This document shows positions 48,161 to 59,650 of a stretch of DNA of 64,000 nucleotides, in pieces. The stretch lies in the NCBI RefSeq assembly GCF_950023065.1, contig NC_088679.1, positions 31,186,001 through 31,250,000 of the forward strand. The letters are read 5' to 3'. Below the pieces are notes generated by a model. The model had not been told where the DNA came from and ran no database searches. It saw nothing but the letters and a program-made list of their open reading frames with translations. The stretch's first letter is position 1. Each line of letters opens with the position of its first letter. This DNA comes from Planococcus citri (taxonomy: Eukaryota; Arthropoda; Insecta; Hemiptera; Pseudococcidae). The position numbers and the translations under genes were made by a program.

Positions 48161-48369
48161 TGCAAAATCCCTGTAAAAAAGACATACTTTAAAATTAAAT
48201 CACTTATTTGATATCTTTCAAACATATACCTAAAACATAGGTACCTAAAGGCAATATACTTTTCGAATTTTATTTACATTTTTTGATTGAACAAGAACAA
48301 TAAAATCAACAAAGTTACAGAGTACAAAAAAAGTCTGAAAAAAAACAAAAAAACTGAATCTGAAACCAC

Positions 48370-48552
48370 ATTTACACATTGAAAAAAACAAAATTTTTTG
48401 TTTTAAACGTGTTTTAAAAACATTTAAAACACGTTTAAAACAGGTCAAATTTTACACTTGAATTTGGGTTTAAAACAAAAAATTTGTTTTAAACATACAA
48501 AAAAAACTGTTTTTTGTTCTTTTTCAAAAAAAAACTTTTTTTTCCAACACTG
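48370..48552. repeat. Second TTTTAAAC array with one hAT-type end
   Basis: GTTTTAAACGTGTTTTAAAA words run into TTTTTTTCCAACACTG at 48537-48552. The CAGTGTTGG end has no partner, so this is a truncated relative of the element at 47661. Confidence 0.5.
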
Positions 48553-48555
48553 CGC

Positions 48556-48790
48556 ACAAATCTGTTCACATTGTACAACGTCGCACTCCATTGGTTGCTC
48601 CAACGTGTGACAACACCAACCTGTCATGCGCAGTACGTAACACATACGTAAAATGCTATGACTTTCTTGAGAGCATAATCTATTTCCATACTTCTACCTT
48701 TGAGTATGTAATATTATATACTCAAAGACTTCTACTTATATTAAAGAGCTTTATGGAAGGAACTTGAAAGCAGTTTTACCAACGTGTTGT
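48556..48790 (-). repeat. Inverted copy of the 40543-40740 repeat
   Basis: Reads, on the minus strand, AAAGCTCTTTAATA.., ATGGAAATAGATTATGCTCT, ..GCATTTTACGTA.., then GTACAACG..GCACTCCATTGGTTGC, the same order as 40543-40740. A 40-bp insertion with a TATAATATTA core interrupts it near 48700. Confidence 0.75.
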
Positions 48791-48910
48791 AGGGAATAAA
48801 AGGTGTTGTACGGGGAAAATGGATCAGTGCATGCACATTGCATAATTATAACATCCCTCATGAGAACAATCAAGTAATACATAATGTGTTGTAGGTATGG
48901 CTAAAAGTTA

Positions 48911-49309
48911 AGGCTCGTTTACACTATGACAGTGCTGTCGTGATAGTGCTTTCACAAAAGTTGTTGATTTTCACACTTTCATGACAGAGGTGTTTACACA
49001 CAAAGTACACTTTCAACTCTTCATTCTGACCTAACGAGCTTCTTTTGTCCATAAATCATAAAATCTCACCAGAAATATGAAAATAGTGAACTTTTAACTT
49101 CATTTCACACTAGCCATAATTATAAAGGTGAGAAAAAAACTCAAAACACCTTCCTCACTTTCACTGTCATGCTCTACTATCATGCATGCATGATAGTGTG
49201 ACAGTACTGTCACAGTGGGGTGACAGTACATGACAGTGCAATTTATACTGTGAAAGTTGCTGTCATGACAGCACTTTCGTGACAGTACTGTCATAGTCTA
49301 AACGAGCCT
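48911..49309. mobile_element. MITE AGGCTCGTTTACAC, copy 2 (TTA target)
   Basis: 399 bp; same ends and the same CATGCATGCATGATAG core as copy 1; TTA at 48908-48910 and 49310-49312. Numerous differences from copy 1 show independent insertion. Confidence 0.88.
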
Positions 49310-49312
49310 TTA

Positions 49313-51285
49313 AACTACGCAGTGCATGTTGAAATTCTATTAGAATATTATAAATATGGAGATGGAATCATTGTCAATGTTATCAGTATTTACTTTTTTC
49401 AAAAGGAGGTGAGATTGCAGCAATCAATCACTTCAAAAGCGCCAAAATGCTTAAAATTGATTATTTTCAAGAAAAAACAAATCTTTGAAAAACAAAAACT
49501 ATCGATACTATTGATATTTTTTTCGATATTTTTTCAATTTTCATTAAAAACTGATAATGGATGTGATTCCACGAACTTGGAGGTTTATTACTGAAGAAAT
49601 CAAGGGATTTCATAAAAATATATTGGTGCAACTTTTGAGAGAGAAAAAAAGAAGAAACAACGATTTTTTTATTAAAAAAATAAAAAATTCAATAAAACTT
49701 AATTAATTAAAACATTACAAACATCTCATTTCATTTTAAATGTACTCGAATCAGAGCTGAGGTGACTCGGAGTCGCGTTGGGGAGTCGCAACGGTGCGAC
49801 TCCGAGTCGGACGGACTCTTTTGAAACTCTTTAATTAAAGGAGTCGCAATTGCAAGGAGTCAGATTCTTTTTTTTTGAAGAGTCACACCACGTGAGAGAC
49901 GTTCAAACAATAAATTTCAAGAACTTAATTGAACTGAACAATCAGATTTTGATATCTGAAAAAAAATTGAATTTGAGTGATCGTCTCAATTTGGAATTTG
50001 AGGATTTTCCTCAATTTTCTACAAATGATTATGTCGATTTCTAAAGTCAAATCTACATACTTAAGCAGACGGAAACAAAAAAAAAAACAATATGATAGAT
50101 ATTTGCAAGAAAATGTTTTTCAGCTTAAAATTTTTTCGATTGTTTTTCTGAATTTTTTTATAATACCAATACACGAATGGGAAAAATTTAATTTTTCAAG
50201 ATACGAAAAATGTTTACATCATCGCGACAATATTGGAATAAAATAGAATAAAATAATGCCAAGGTTTTCAATCTTGACCAAACTTTACTTTGTAATTTCA
50301 ATTTCATAAAAAAAAGTTAAAATTGAAATGAAACTTTTTGAAAATTAAAATAAAAAATCCTAATGTTTATTAATTAATTTTTTAAAAAAATGCTTTAAAT
50401 AAACTTAAATTTTGTAAACGAAAAAGAAGCGCACAGATTTTGAAATTAGTTGAAATTTTATTCTGGAATAATTTTAAGGAGAAATTTACATAGATGAAAG
50501 TTTCTCATTTCAATGTAAAAATTGAGAAATTACTGTTTGAAAAAAAAAATCAAAAATAAGATCAAAAATTCAAATCCAAATCTTCCCAATAGTCTTCGAT
50601 CAGAATCGAAAACCCCGACGTTATATTTTATTCCATTTCATTTTTATTTATTTTCTTGAATGTAATAAAAAAAGTATTTTGAAATATCAGATTTTTAGAA
50701 TGTTTTTTTCGACTTTTAAATTTTGTTTTGGATTGTTTATATTTACCATATATCTCATCTTGGTGAAAATTTTGAATTTTTTTATGTAAAATTTTACACC
50801 GATTCTGAGATTTATTTTTTCAGAAAAAAAAACGTGATCTACTCAAAAAGTACTTGTTTGATTTTCAATCATATTTTTTTGGTAACTTTTTCCTACAAAA
50901 AAATTATACTTGTCCCAAATTGTAGAAAATTTAATTTCCAATCATCACAAGTCGTTTTTTGTACACTTTCAGGAAAAAAGCAGGAAAAAAATCAACCAAC
51001 CTCGAAATAGAAAAACTGTAGGTACGTCTGATGTTTGACAATTTTTTTTACCATTTTCAATCCAAGGAAAATAAATATCTAATAATAGGTAGGTATTGTA
51101 AACGCAACTTAAATATCACGGAATCCCTGGGGGCTGGGAAACGGGAAACATCCACCATCCATGTACGTACGCCACTGCCTGTTCAATATTTTTCTAGTCT
51201 GTAAAATTAGTTAGTATATGATCAATATTCAACCACGTAGGTATGTATTTCATAAAACAGTATGAGTTATTGGAGAGAAAATTAC
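49313..51285. other. AT-rich DNA with one hAT-type fragment
   Basis: No gene seen. 49752-49890 begins CAGAGCTGAGGTGACTC and repeats GGAGTCGC words, the look of the hAT-like families here, but has no right end. The rest is low-complexity AT-rich sequence. Confidence 0.45.
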
Positions 51286-51288
51286 CAA

Positions 51289-54200
51289 TCAATATACTTC
51301 AATCACTTCATATTCATCTGCTTCGTTCTCAGCAGCCGCAATTTCATCTGCAATTTAAATAGAATTTATATCCTGCTATTATGAATATACATACCTAGAT
51401 AATTATCTAATCGAAACGAATCCATGCATACATAGATCATAGATGTATCTATAGGTACGTGTCTAAAATTGTTACTTTGATTCAGACCTTCCTCAACCTC
51501 AGCAAAATTAAAAAAATGCTTTGCTCTTTGCAAGAATTCTTCAATATATATGTCTTCCAGTTCCATTTTCAGCTCTGCATCTGGTATGTTTCGGACCATG
51601 TCGATTTTATTATTCAACTTGTTTGTCGCTGCCGCGACCTGTCTATCCTGTCGATCCCACTTTTTATTTCTTGAGAAAGTAACTTTTAACCCAAGGGCCA
51701 TTTGTCGAAGTTTGTTACAAGCGTCATTTTCCATGAAACGTAAAGATTCTATAATCAAACAAATTGAACGCATATGTATTGAATAGTTTTGGGCCCAAAA
51801 AATACTCCAGAAGCGCATATTGAAAATTGCACTAAAACTACATACAAAAAGATTTAATTTGTGATTGTGACGAAAACATACGATTTTCAATACAAGGATT
51901 TATTTTATTTTAGAATTTTTTTTAAAAAAGAGGTTCTTCTGATTATTATACAATCAAGTCATATTGGTTTCTGCGCACTTGTGAGGTTCCCTTGTATTGT
52001 AATTTCAAAACCTCAATCCCATAATTCCTGATTATTTTTTATTTATTTTAATGAACAAAGTAGGTACTGTACCTAATGATCTTCCCATTTTGGGATGCGC
52101 CATCCTTCGACTGTCTGAAACGTGTAATGTCATATTACCGTGAAAAGCCTCTTGGTGATTGTTGGTGCGGCAAGGGAGTCCATGTACAGAGATCATTTGA
52201 GGTGTGATACCTGTAATTTCAAATAAGTATTTTTATAACAATCTGGTTGAGCTTTTTTTAAGAAAAGAATTAAAAGATCAGGTTCCAATTGAAAGGTTTA
52301 ACCCAAGAAGTGTCTGTCATAAGTATAATTCAAGTTGACAAGAGGCCCTTCTTTGATTCAATGTTTCAATTTCACCTCAGTCATATTAAAAAACTAAAAC
52401 ATAACAAAAATGAACTACTTAGTTATTTGCTAATGGGTATGAGTATGATTTGAGGAGTCGGCCTGCAAAGTGACCTAACTGCAAAAAAATGATTTTTGAG
52501 ATAGCAACGCTATCTGATAGTTTAGGACATGCCCTACAAAAGGAATATATCACCTTCATCCAGTTTCACTCGTAACACCCCTTTTCCCCCCTTGAAAATG
52601 ATAAAATTAAAAGCATGGCCTGCAAAGTGACCTTATTTTTACGATTTACCGAAAATGTGTTTCATAGGGTACTGTTTGTTGAAATCAAAATTAATTTTAA
52701 CCCCTTCTGAAGAAATTTAAAAATTTTGGAGACATCGAAAATCGCACTGGAGGCTCCAGAGTGATTCGAAATGGTAAAATCGTAAGTTGAGAATAAGCCA
52801 CAACTCCAGCTTTAGCTACCCAGCTTCCTGTACATAAAACAATCTTGAATGAATGAATAAATCTTTGCTTTCATAAAAAATAACATACGCAATGAAAAAC
52901 CGGAGAAAATTGCGTACATATCACTAAAAAACAAAAAAAAAACGTATGTGCGGCCTGCAAAGTGACCTAACTGCAGCATTTTTCATTTTTGTTGCACCCT
53001 GTAGCGAACCCGTGTTCATATTTTTCAGAAACGAAAAGGTGATTAAGTGAGTGAGGGTTGACCCTTTCGATTCCCGAAAACAGATTTCGAAAATGTGACT
53101 TTATTTTCCTAGGACACGTTTTTCTCATTTATCTCGAAATCAATTTTTTGCAGTTAGGTCACTTTGCAGGCCGACTCCTCATTTATCGTTACGACTGAAT
53201 AGGTGAATCGCACGACAGAAAAGGTGGTCTAAACGACAGGCCCCACAAATAAAAGAAATGCCCGACCAAAAAAGAAATTGAACGACAGAAAAAAAAGTTG
53301 AACGACAGATAAAAAATTTCCACGACAAATAAAAAATTGAACGACAGTTTAAAAAAATTGAACGACAATAGTAAAAAAAAAAATCACGACAGAAATATCC
53401 ATTAACACGTCTATTTTTAATTTTTTTTTAATCCCTCAACACGCCTATTTTTACCAAAAAAGTTACAAATCGAATAAAATGAAAAAAATGTAAATTTTCA
53501 TAAAATGATAGGAGGGTAATTCTCAAAAAGTGGTAAATTTTGTGTACACAGCAAATTTCTCAACGGTTTTAGCATAATTTTTTTTTTTTTTATCTATGCA
53601 AGCTTCACATTTTACATTTGGTATTGAGATTTTTAGCCCTCCTTTCATTAGTGTACATTCGGTTTTATGTATACCCCAAATCTCCTTCGACTTGTGTGTC
53701 ACGCGCCATGTTTTTGAAAATGAATGATAAGTAAATAAAGTGTAATGATATTCATTTTTTTCGTTGAAAAAATTGACGAATTCTCATTATCATAGAACGC
53801 AAAGGTACTGTATTATTCTGCAAATTGCAATCTCAATAAGTCCATAAGAAACCTCACATTTTACATTTGAAAATTGTCACACAGTTTTTGCACCAATTTC
53901 AGAGCAATTTTTAAGTAAGTATTTTTGCTAGCTTCCCAATCCAACATTTTATTTATATCGTTTTTTCGTGTATTTTCAGATTTGCAATTGGATAAATTGT
54001 TCTGTCGTTTAAAATTTTATTCTGTCGCTTAGACATCCTTTTTTGTCGGGAGGACTTGTCTTGATTAATAATTAAAAATAGTCGCTCTGACTCATTATTT
54101 TGTCGTTGAAAACCTGTCGTTGTAAAGACCTAACTTGTCGCTACCACAGCATTTATTGTCGTTTGCTGGTGTCGTTCAAACACCCTTTTCTGTCGTGCGA

Positions 54201-54604
54201 TTATATATTTCCCTTTGCTAATTACCTACCCACTCACCTACTAGTTTTTTTATTTTTTTTTATCTGATGAAAAATTGCTAAATTTTGAACATTATGTTAA
54301 AAAAAAGTTATGAGCTAAAATTTATTCCTGACGAGGTAGGTATTAGTTATAAGTATTAATTTTCGTTATTTCTATATTAACACTTACGTTGAACCCAATA
54401 AGTATGCATGTAATCAAATAACTCTGGTACTCCCAGTACACCATTGAATTCGACACATGCTTGCTCAATAATGGCAAGGCCCCTGACAATATATTCCTCC
54501 GGTAGCAAGGGCAAGGCCATCAACATCCGTATTGATGCTTTTAAGTCAGGGTTATTTCGCATAGGTACTATGAGATGCAATTCCCCACATTTCTTCTGAA
54601 TACA
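51289..54604 (-). CDS. MULE-transposase-like protein, 3' exons (partial)
   Basis: Four minus-strand exons join in phase: 54388-54604, 52073-52210, 51476-51748 and 51289-51347, ending ENEADEYEVIEVY stop. The first has MRNNPDLKASIRMLMALPLL followed by PEEYIVRGL, the second SVHGLPCRTNNHQEAFHGNM and HPKMGRSL. RTNN..E.FH and HP are conserved C-terminal motifs of MULE (Mutator-like) transposases and their domesticated FLYWCH-associated relatives. The third exon is charged and helical. The catalytic DDE part would lie upstream of 54604 and was not found there, so the gene is either split by a long intron or truncated. Splice sites and frames are intact, so it may be expressed. The intron 52211-54387 carries two inserted elements. 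The last donor choice is the least certain. Confidence 0.6.
52451..53181. mobile_element. Terminal-inverted-repeat element with GCCTGCAAAGTGACC words
   Basis: Ends TGAGGAGTCGGCCTGC.. and ..GCAGGCCGACTCCTCA, inverted over about 40 bp. GCCTGCAAAGTGACCT also occurs inside at about 52618 and 52951, so the terminal motif is repeated as at least three forward copies and one reverse. 731 bp, non-coding, within an intron of the MULE-like gene. Confidence 0.8.
53207..54201. mobile_element. Non-autonomous element with convergent ACGACA arrays, copy 2
   Basis: Reverse-complement relative of 31789-32675: the left end ATCGCACGACAGAAAAGG corresponds to that copy's right end, and the right end CTGTCGTGCGAT to its left end. 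ACGACA words on the left and TGTCGT words on the right. The extra length relative to copy 1 lies in the middle (about 53650-53800). Confidence 0.8.
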
Positions 54605-54609
54605 CTGTA

Positions 54610-55183
54610 CCAAAAAAATACATAGATGATAGGTAATTAGTATATTTGAGTAAGTGAGGACTTATTCATAGTTATGTATATAACACATTTAATTTGAAAA
54701 TTTGTTTTATGTATTAAAAAAAAAAAAGCTTTTGCCAAAAGTTTTTTCTTATCAATTGAAAATGTTCAACACACCAATTTCTCTGAAAAATTGTGCTACC
54801 TTCTAAATGTCTTGAATCCATATGAACAGAGTAGGTATGTATTTAAAAAATGGCACAAGTTTTCCTTTAAAGGAAACACTTTGAAATCATGAATATGTTT
54901 TTAGTTGAGTAAAAAATGGGGATGTTCAAAATTAATGTTGTATACGATTTTTAAAAAGATTTCCAAATTTTCTAAAGGTTACATTTCTATAATTTTATAA
55001 GATATACATATTTTTTTATAATCGAGTCTGACTTTTGATTCCTTAACAAAAATGTTAGTATTTTGTACCTAATATTACTGACTCTTCTTCAAAAGTCATA
55101 AATCAATGAATGAGATTTGTAGATATTCAACCCAAAAATATGTCCATTTTATAAATTTTTGATGTCAGCCGCTATGGTATGTA
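54610..55183. other. AT-rich DNA upstream of the MULE-like exons
   Basis: No exon or paired repeat recognised; it would be intron or flank of the partial gene. Confidence 0.4.
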
Positions 55184-55455
55184 CAGTGATGGCAAAACTT
55201 TTTCATTTCAGTTCAAGTTTTTAGTTTTTAGTTTCAGTTTTATTTTTTTCAGTTCAAGTTTTCAGTTTTTAGTTTCAGTTTTATTTTTTCCAGTTCAAGT
55301 TTTCAGTTTTTAGTTTCAGTTTTACTTTTTTCAGTTCAAGTGTTTTAGTTTCAGTTTTCAGTTTTGATTTTTTCAGTTCAAGTTTTTAGTTTCAGTTTTC
55401 AGTTTTGATTTTTTCAGTTCAAGTTTTTAGTTTCAGTTTTTCATTTCAGTTTCAG
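55184..55455. repeat. CAGTTCAAGTTTTTAGTTT array with hAT-type left end
   Basis: Begins CAGTGATGGCAAAACTTTTT and continues as repeats of TTTCAGTTCAAGTTTTTAGT. The same start (CAGTGAATGGCAAAAC) and array occur at 58033-58258. No right terminus or duplication found for either. Confidence 0.6.
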
Positions 55456-55541
55456 TTTTCATCATTTATTAAGGTTCAAAACGAAATGAAAAAAAATTTC
55501 TTTTCTTTCATGAATTTTTTCATACTCATACATTAATTTAA

Positions 55542-57305
55542 TAGTCGGGGAGCCCACTTAAGGATAAATTGCACCCCCTCGTCGATCCTCCGGGACAACT
55601 TTTTTCTTAAAGGGGAAGTCCTAAGGAACATTTCTAGCCCTTGTACTCAAAAAAAAACTTGGCCCTACTTACGAAATGGCGTCCATTTTGATTGACAGGT
55701 GAGCCGAAATCGCAGATTTCGTGTTCAAACATAGGACTTGCACAAAATTTTTTAAACCGTACAAAGGTAGATCGAAAGATCAAGCAAAAATTTATCACCT
55801 ATCAAAATTTCAAGTGCTAAAGTACGTTTTTCGATTTTTGGTGAATTTTTGAAAATCAAATTTAGGCCAAAAATGAGGGAAAAAATCAAAATTTTACCAA
55901 ATAGACCAAGAAAGCTGAAATTTTGGACACACCCTATTTTCGACATGACAAATCGATTGGAAACTGTTTCAAACCGGTTCGAGCAGTTCTGGAGCCTCCA
56001 GCAGATTTTTGAAACTCGAAATTCCCACAAAATTTCACCAACATGGAGTTGGAAAGCTGAAATTTATTCTGTAAACTAATTTCAATGCGCTACGAAGTAC
56101 TGCAGGTGAATTTCAAATCGTTTTGGAGCCTCCGGCGACTTTTTGATTATTCCTGGAGCCTCCATCAGATTTTTGAAAATTTAAATTTTTACAAAATTTC
56201 ATCAAATGGCGATGGAAAGCTTAAATTTACTCTACACTCCAATTTTAACATCCTCTGAAGACGACTTCAAGTGGGTCCAAATCATTTTGGAGCCTCCCAA
56301 CGACTTTTTGAAAATTACTGGAGCCTCCAGTAGATTTTTGAAACTTGAAAGTTGAAATTCCCGAAACATTTTACCAAATGGAGTTGGCAAGCTGAAATTT
56401 ACTTCGCAAACTAATTTCAATACGATATGAAGTCGACTACATGGTGGTTTCAAATGGTTTTAAATGATTTTGAAGCTTCCAGCTACTTTTTGGAAATTTC
56501 AATTTTCCAAAAAACACCACATGACCTCTCAAAAAGTCGCTGGAGGCTCCAAAACGTCTTGAAATCCACCAGCAGACGACTTCGTAGCGTATTGAAATTA
56601 GTTTGCAGAATGAATTTTGACTTTCCATCTCCGTTTGATGAAATTTTTAGGAAATTTATAAAGTTTCAAAAATCTGATGGAGGCTCGAGTAATTTTCATA
56701 AAGTCGCCGGAGGCTCCAAAACGACTTAAAATCCCCCTGCAGTTGACTTCGTAGCGTATTGAAATTAGTTTGCAGAGTAAATTTCGACTATCCAACTCCA
56801 TTTGATGAAATTTTGTGGGAATTTCGAGTTTCAAAAATCTGCTGGAGGCTCCAGAACTGCTCGAAACGGTCTGAAACAGTTTCCAATCGATTTGGCATGT
56901 CGAAAATAGGGTGTATCCCAAATTTCAACTTTCTTGGTCTATTTGGCGACATTTTGATTTTTCCTCTCATTTTTGGCCTAAATTTGATTTTCAAAAATTC
57001 GCCAAAAATCGAAAAACGTACTTCATCACTTGAAATGTTGACAGGTAATAAATTTTTGCTTGATCTTTCGATCTACCTTTGTACAGTTTGAAAAATTTTG
57101 TGCAAGCCCTATGTTGGAACGCAAAATCTGCGATTTCGACTGACCTGTCAATCAAAATGGCCACCATTTTGTAAGTAGGGCCACTTTTTTTTTTGAGTAC
57201 AAGGGCTAGAAATGTTCCTTAGGACTCCCCCTTTAAGAAAAAAGTTGCCCCAGAGGATCGACTGGGGGGAGGGTGCAATTTATTCTTAAGTGGGCTCCCC
57301 GACTA
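55542..57305. mobile_element. Element with long (about 500-bp) terminal inverted repeats
   Basis: Ends TAGTCGGGGAGCCCACTTAA and its complement. The inverted match continues inwards for about 500 bp (landmarks CTTGTACTCAAAAAAAAA, GTAGATCGAAAGATCAAGC, AAATTTAGGCCAAAAATGAG). The middle (56100-56790) is a head-to-tail and inverted set of GGAGCCTCCAGC..TTTTTGAAA units also seen at 29700-29830. Predicted frames on both strands are repeat by-products. Confidence 0.85.
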
Positions 57306-57569
57306 TAATCTAATTTGCTACTTGGCAACAGAAACTTCATAGGTATTTCAAATTCAAACATTTCAAACTCAAAAATTAAGTATGAATAAATAAAATCCTG
57401 GCCTGGGGGCTGAAAAAAAGACAAGTTAATGGTATGCTACTTGGAAGGAGGATTGCATCGTCCTTTTGCCGACAATAAATTGTTATTTTGCCACAATAAT
57501 CAAAATTTTATAATTAATGTGCTGAGCAGTGAGCACTGTAGTATCAAAAAACTTTGAAAATCCAGTAGT

Positions 57570-57995
57570 TCTGCCCCAGCAAAGCAAGGCCAAAAGTTTT
57601 CAGTTTTGGAAAATTTGTGATTTAAAAAGTAGAACAATATCAATTTTAATGAAAAAATTAGGTTTTTCTGATCTCAACATTTTTCAAATTCAATAGGTTT
57701 TTTGAAATTGTAACCCTGAGAAGAGAATCAAATTGACAATGACAATTGACATTTGACCCAGGCTGGCAACTCAACGAGGGCAAAAGATTGGATAATTTGT
57801 TGTTCAAAAATTAGAACAATATAAAATATCAATTTTATTGGGAGAATTCGCCATTCGGTTTTTCTGAATTCAACTTTTTCTAAATTTCATCAATGGTTTT
57901 TTCAAACTCTAACTTCTGACTCTAAGCGGAAAGAAGGGGTTCAATTCAAATTGGCCCGAGCGAAGCGAGGGCAAAAGCTTTCGAAAAAAATGAAA
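57570..57995. repeat. Tandem repeat, about 190-bp units
   Basis: Units begin GAGCGAAGCGAGGGCAAAAG-like (57580, 57770, 57955) and share AGAACAATAT..ATCAATTTTA and GGTTTTTCTGA. About two and a half diverged copies. Confidence 0.6.
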
Positions 57996-58032
57996 ATTTT
58001 GAAAATAGATTGATGATTTTGTCGACAAAATT

Positions 58033-58258
58033 CAGTGAATGGCAAAACTTTTTCATTTCAGTTCAAGTTTTTAGTTTTTAGTTTCAGTTTTATTTTTTTC
58101 AGTTCAAGTTTTTAGTTTTCAGTTTCAGTTTTATTTTTTTCAGTTCAAGTTTTTAGTTTTCAGTTTCAGTTTTATTTTTTTCAGTTCAAGTTTTCAGTTT
58201 TCAGTTTAAGTTTTTCTCATTTCAGTTCTAGTTTCAGTTTTAGTTTCAGTTTCTCCAT
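58033..58258. repeat. Second CAGTTCAAGTTTTTAGTTT array
   Basis: Near-copy of 55184-55455, starting CAGTGAATGGCAAAAC. Confidence 0.6.
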
Positions 58259-58259
58259 T

Positions 58260-58464
58260 TCAGGGAACACAGGAACGTAAATTTTGGAAATTTGATTGAG
58301 AACGAGAACGGGAACGGGAACGCTTCTGCTTATGGAGCACAAGAACTAGGAACAGGAACGAGGTGCTGGATTTGGGAGCAATAAGGAACAAAGAACGGCG
58401 TTCTTTATTGTGAGAACAAAGAACAGGAACGGGAACGAGCACTTCCGCGTTCTCACAGCACTGG
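58260..58464. repeat. GGGAACGAGAACG array with hAT-type right end
   Basis: Left part CAGGGAACACAGGAACG, right end CGCGTTCTCACAGCACTG; GAACGGGAACG words run inwards from both sides. No target duplication, because a MITE inserted at the right border and the preceding array abut it. Confidence 0.5.
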
Positions 58465-58727
58465 CGGCTATTCCCGAAATATTTTTGCCTCCGCAATCGA
58501 CGTAATCGAACGCAATGAACGTAAAAGATTGCGTCGTTTGCGTCGATGAAAACCAACCGTGTTGAGCGTAATGTGCGTTATTTTAATATTTGAGTACCAA
58601 TTATGTTTATAAAAGCCCAATCAACAATTAAAATTTATTTTTTTTCAAGATAACGCCAATAATTTGCAACGCTTATTACGTCGATTGCGGAGATTGCGGA
58701 GGCAAAAATATTTCGGGAATAGCCGCC
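58465..58727. mobile_element. MITE with GGCGGCTATTCCCGAAATAT termini
   Basis: 263 bp with inverted ends of about 46 bp (GGCGGCTATTCCCGAAATAT and complement, then TTTTTGCCTCCGCAATCGAC). AT-rich middle, non-coding. The target duplication is unclear. Confidence 0.8.
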
Positions 58728-58940
58728 CTGCATGCGCCAAACATTACGGTGCTGGTGGAGGACGGTTTACTGGTTTGCTAACATGAGTTGAACTAGTGAA
58801 CCGTCTCTCTCTCCACCAACGCCGTAGTATCATGTTTGACGCATGTGCAGAACGTTTCCAGGATTCTGCATCCAAAATGTGGCCGTCATTTCCTGCGATT
58901 TGAATTATTCGTCCATTATATACGGTTGACGAATGACATG
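58728..58940. repeat. Second copy of the 40770-41085 palindromic element
   Basis: Shares CATGCGCCAAACAT, GGTGCTGGTGGAG, GAACCGTCTCTCTCTCCACC, TTCCAGGATTCTGCATCCAA and CGTCCATTATATACGGT with that element, in mirrored order around about 58770. Confidence 0.75.
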
Positions 58941-58944
58941 AATG

Positions 58945-59640
58945 TGATGCGTGCAGCGATAAGGGGGCAATTGGTGAAGCAACCAAAATTTTTTTTTTTG
59001 GTTTTTCCTATGTAAAATTGTCTGAGAAATTCAATGGTGTACTTGGAATTTGCCTAGGAGCAAAACTCACAACGATAGGAGCGCTCAAACATGAGAATTG
59101 TAAAAACCTAGTTATGAGAAAAATGAGTTTAAAGTTTTCACTCATTTTCTTGTCTTTTACAACTGCAAAAATATTTTCTAAAAGGTCTAATCACTTGTAT
59201 CTGACTGGAAATTTCATGCGGAATCCAATTCTGCAGTTAGTTTGCTCATACGACCAAAAATAAAATTTTGATGAGCACTTTTTTCAATTTACACCATGTA
59301 AATTCATCATCCAAAATTGAAATTTTCTATTCTAAAAGGTTGCCACCACAAATACTGTGGTCTGTGATGAAGAATAAAGCGAAAACGCACTCCTCCCCCT
59401 CCCCCCCACAATCAGGAATAATTTTATGATGATTTTACACTCTGCGGATGCACTGATGAATGATGCCATTGAGTAACATGAAAGTTACTCCGAGTTCTAT
59501 TTTTTAGTTGCTCATGGTGTCACAGTGTAGGAAGAACTAAAATTTTACTCTTTGGGTAAAGAAAAAAGAAAACCAAGACTAATGACATAATTTTAATTTT
59601 AAAAAATTCTGAATAATATTTTTGAGTTTTGTTTTTTACT
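58945..59640. other. AT-rich DNA, nothing recognised
   Basis: Short open frames only; a C-rich run at 59392-59408. Confidence 0.45.
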
Positions 59641-59650
59641 TCAAACCAAC

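Noticed and set aside
55752..57091. Mirrored open frames on both strands with near-identical peptides
   Set aside because: They are the same sequence read from the two inverted arms of the 55542-57305 element.
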